A stretch of DNA of 6,673 nucleotides from positions 1-6,673 of the forward strand of contig CAIYQF010000293.1 in the NCBI GenBank assembly GCA_903928325.1. Reading direction: 5' to 3'. The position numbers were made by a program, and so were the translations under genes. The stretch comes from an uncultured beta proteobacterium. Lineage in GTDB: Bacteria > Pseudomonadota > Gammaproteobacteria > Burkholderiales > Burkholderiaceae_C. Position 1 is the stretch's first letter, and each line of letters begins with the position of its first letter. Below the pieces are notes generated by a model, which saw nothing but the letters and a program-made list of their open reading frames with translations, was not told the origin of the DNA and did not search any database. Shown here piece after piece: positions 4,068 to 6,673 of this stretch.

Positions 4068-6673
4068 TCAGTTGCGCAGGGTCTTGATGGCCGCAGCCCC
4101 CAAGCCCAGCTGGTACAAGATGGCGGTCCAGTCTTTGGCGCCCTGGATGAAGGTGGTGTACAAGGTAGTGCGATCAACCTTGCCCGGCACATAAATGGTG
4201 TCGCCCGCATTGAGCTTTTTGCCCGACACATGGCTGCCCCACAAGGACGTGCGGTTGCCCGTGCCTTCGACCGTGCCGTCTGCCCGGAACACGAGCACGT
4301 TGTCCAGGTCGGCGTCACGCGTCACACCGGAGCGGTCCAGGTAGTCGGCCACGGTATAGGCGGGGCGGTGGATGAGTGAACTCTCGGCAAACACTTCGCC
4401 AAACACGCCCACAAACGAGGGGCGCTGGGGTACCAAAATGTTGTCGCCGTCTTCAAGCACGATGGGCGGCAGCGTGGGTGCGTCGGCATTGAGCTCCAAC
4501 GACACGCGCCCGGTAGCCTTCAAGGCCGTGATGCGCGCGGCCATTTGCTGCTGCAGCGCGCTCTGCGCATTGACGGCGGCTTTGTCGGCCTCACCGGCGT
4601 TTTGCACGGCGGCGAGGGTTTTGCCTGCGGCGTCAGCCTCCATGCGGCGCACGGCTTTGTCCAGGTTGTCTTGCTGCTGGCGGCGGTTGGATTCACGGGC
4701 AAACACCGTGCCATAGGCATAGGCCTGGCCGCTAAAGCCCCCAGCGCGTTTGATTAAGTCAGGCAGGGTTTCACCGGCCGCCAACTGGTACACGCCAGGC
4801 ACTTGCACTTCGCCCGACAGCACCACCGTGCGGTTGCGCCGCTCAGCGGGCACCGCAAGCTGTTTGGTAGTGAACAAGGCGATCTGGTCGCCCGGCTGCA
4901 ACGCGATGTTGTCACTGGCGCTGCCATCGATCACGGCCCGGCCCAGGTTAAAGGTCAGCGCCTGGCTGCTCAGGTTTTGCGGCACGCGGCGTATCACCTG
5001 GGCATAGCCCCAGTTGATGTCTTTGCCTAGGTCGGCATTGGTTCGGCGAACCAGCGACAGCTTTTCTGCGGTCGCCAACCGCACCTTGTCAACGTCGTTG
5101 CCTTTGAAGTTGGCTTCCTTGTCCAGGTCGGCTGCATCGGGGGTTTTGGTCCTGCCGTTACGTTGTGCAATGCGCTGTGCCATAGTGCCACCCAATTTGT
5201 CTTTGGTGGCAGTGGTGCCATCGGCGTTCAACTTGGCTTTGCCAGTAGTTTCGTCCTCAGCGTCGAGTGAGGCGCTGCGCTGCCAGTAGCCGTAGTAGTC
5301 CACCAGCCACTGGGTCGAGGGGATGATGTCTTTAATGGTGAACCCAGGGCGCCACACAAAACGCCGCACGCCGCCTACCACCTCTCCGGTGAGGGTGACG
5401 CTGTTGTCGGTTGCGGCCCCGGCCTCGTCGCTTTGGTAGACGGTGACGATGTCGCCACTGAGCAGCTCCAGGTTTTCTACCGCGTCGCGTGCAATGGCCT
5501 TGCCCAGGTTAAAGGCGATGGTGCGGGTGCGCAGGGCCGCGGGGTCTAGGCGCTGGATGGTCGCGTAGTCCAGGTTCACCTCGGGCTGTGAATAGCTATC
5601 GGCCAACACGCCCAGGTTGATTTGAGACCAGTAGCTGCCCGGAATGAGCAAGCGCTTGTCCGACAGCAAATCGGCCACCCGCATACCCGGCTGAAAGGTG
5701 TAGCGCAGGGGCGCGGCCACGTTGCCTTGCAGGGTGACTACATTGGCAATTTGCGGGCTGATTTGGAACACCGTGAGCACGTCACCGGCTTTCATGGGCT
5801 GCTTCAGGCCCGCCGCATCGAGCGCGAAATCTTCAACATAGCGTGCGATGTCGCGGTTGGCGTCCACGCGCTCGAGCTGCGCCTTGTGCGGCGACGCCAG
5901 CATGGGCAGACCACCCGAGAGCGCCAGTACCTGACCAATGGTCTCGCCAATGCGCAGTTCGTATATCGCCGGGGCGTTGATGGTGCCCAACACGGCGGCA
6001 CGCGCGCCCGCCGGGGGAATGTAAATCACGTCACCGGCCAGCAGGGGCGCGTCAGCACGCGTGTCGCCCTGGGCCAAAAAGGCATACAGGTCCACGCTGG
6101 CTATGGTTTTGCCGCCGCGGCGCAGCTCAATGGCGCGCAGGCTGCCGTTGCTGGTGGGGCCGCCGGTCTCAAACAGGGCGTTGATCAGGCTCGACAGGCT
6201 GCTGACCACGTATTTGCCGGGCTTGCGCGCCTGGCCCACCACAAACACCTCGATGCTGCGCAGCCGCCCCAACGTGACGCTAACACTGAAGTTGCGGTAC
6301 ACCTTGCCGATGTGACTGGACATCACGGCCTCGGCCTCGCTAAGCGGGACGCCCGCCAGGTTCAGGGGCCCGACTTTGGGCACCATGACGCGGCCATCGC
6401 GGTCAATCACCAGGCGGGTGTTGACGTCGAGCAGGCCGTTGACCTGCACCACCACCTCGTCGCCTGGGCCCAGGATGTAGCCCGCAGGCACGGGCGCACC
6501 TTGCAAGGCGGCAAAGTTGTCGGCCTTGCCAAACAGCTCGTAGCCGTACAGGCGCAAGGCCTGGCCCGTGGTAGCCAACACGAAACGCTGGAACTCGATT
6601 TCGTCGGCCTTGGCCTCTTTGGCTTCCTTGGCCTCGCGAATCGCTTCGGCAGCCATCAGCTCTGAGCCATCGG
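4068..6673 (-). CDS. Large SLBB-repeat polysaccharide export protein (OPX, Wza-like), 5'-truncated by window edge
   Basis: The frame is open to the right edge (codons reading DGSEL precede the ATG at 6656), so that ATG is probably internal and the signal peptide lies outside. At least 867 residues are visible, against about 380 for E. coli Wza. Numbering from the ATG: an EAK-rich helix (7-17), then the poly_export domain (about 55-130) with VPAGYILGPGDEVVV. About six SLBB-like units follow: 134-214, 219-298, 304-407, 418-598, 608-745 and 747-826. Most open with a GxxxxPGxY-like strand (VGQARKPGKYVV, LSGEVQVPGVYQL) and close with a GDxIxVxx strand (LAGDVIYIPP, KAGDVLTVF, LSGDIVTVY, QPGDQIALF, EDGDNILVP, NAGDTIYVP). 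Unit 4 carries a charged insertion (about 463-548) and unit 5 a Gln/Ala-rich coiled coil (about 655-712). The C-terminal amphipathic stretch (about 831-862, with DWTAILYQLGLG) could be the outer-membrane pore helix seen in Wza. The role is to export polymer through the periplasm and outer membrane with the neighbouring Wzz-type protein. Confidence 0.9.
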   Translation of the reverse strand, partial: DGSELMAAEAIREAKEAKEAKADEIEFQRFVLATTGQALRLYGYELFGKADNFAALQGAPVPAGYILGPGDEVVVQVNGLLDVNTRLVIDRDGRVMVPKVGPLNLAGVPLSEAEAVMSSHIGKVYRNFSVSVTLGRLRSIEVFVVGQARKPGKYVVSSLSSLINALFETGGPTSNGSLRAIELRRGGKTIASVDLYAFLAQGDTRADAPLLAGDVIYIPPAGARAAVLGTINAPAIYELRIGETIGQVLALSGGLPMLASPHKAQLERVDANRDIARYVEDFALDAAGLKQPMKAGDVLTVFQISPQIANVVTLQGNVAAPLRYTFQPGMRVADLLSDKRLLIPGSYWSQINLGVLADSYSQPEVNLDYATIQRLDPAALRTRTIAFNLGKAIARDAVENLELLSGDIVTVYQSDEAGAATDNSVTLTGEVVGGVRRFVWRPGFTIKDIIPSTQWLVDYYGYWQRSASLDAEDETTGKAKLNADGTTATKDKLGGTMAQRIAQRNGRTKTPDAADLDKEANFKGNDVDKVRLATAEKLSLVRRTNADLGKDINWGYAQVIRRVPQNLSSQALTFNLGRAVIDGSASDNIALQPGDQIALFTTKQLAVPAERRNRTVVLSGEVQVPGVYQLAAGETLPDLIKRAGGFSGQAYAYGTVFARESNRRQQQDNLDKAVRRMEADAAGKTLAAVQNAGEADKAAVNAQSALQQQMAARITALKATGRVSLELNADAPTLPPIVLEDGDNILVPQRPSFVGVFGEVFAESSLIHRPAYTVADYLDRSGVTRDADLDNVLVFRADGTVEGTGNRTSLWGSHVSGKKLNAGDTIYVPGKVDRTTLYTTFIQGAKDWTAILYQLGLGAAAIKTLRN

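Noticed and set aside
5622..6665. A 347-codon open frame on the + strand opposite the OPX gene.
   Set aside because: It is antisense to a well-supported SLBB protein. Its translation is rich in His, Gln and Arg with no recognisable motif, as expected of a shadow frame in GC-rich DNA with strong third-position bias.

Overview
The window is GC-rich (roughly 60% by eye), densely coding, and holds five protein genes with almost no intergenic DNA. The protein families and codon usage (G/C at most third positions) suggest a betaproteobacterium, probably order Burkholderiales (Comamonadaceae-like). That placement is an inference from protein style. No rRNA or other taxonomic marker is present.

Left part (1-1700, + strand): the 3' portion of a hydantoinase/oxoprolinase (HyuA-like) ATP-dependent amidohydrolase subunit, cut by the left window edge. 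Its stop codon interlocks with the stop codon of a convergent gene on the - strand, a DUF4337 membrane protein (1697-2275).

Right part (2357-6673, - strand): a polysaccharide export module read right to left. First comes a very large SLBB-repeat outer-membrane polysaccharide export (OPX, Wza-like) protein, whose N-terminus lies beyond the right edge. Eight bases later comes a Wzz-type polysaccharide co-polymerase with two membrane anchors and no kinase domain. Seventeen bases after that comes the most likely start of an RfaH-type NusG paralogue. The tight spacing indicates one transcript. The expected division of labour is that the inner-membrane co-polymerase controls chain length and contacts the OPX channel, which carries the polymer across the periplasm and outer membrane. 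The RfaH-like protein would bind RNA polymerase to let it read through this long operon. The DUF4337 gene follows 81 bases downstream on the same strand with its own good ribosome binding site, so it may be the last gene of the unit or independent.

The most notable points are as follows. The RfaH-like gene has no ATG, GTG or TTG at the position where homologues start, which leaves either a CTG start or an unusual 112-base overlap with wzz. The antiterminator gene sits inside the operon it probably controls. The OPX protein is unusually large, with about six SLBB-like repeats, a charged insertion and a coiled-coil insertion. I found no mobile element, CRISPR array, tRNA, rRNA or convincing promoter or intrinsic terminator, and nothing in the window that by itself amounts to a new biological system.
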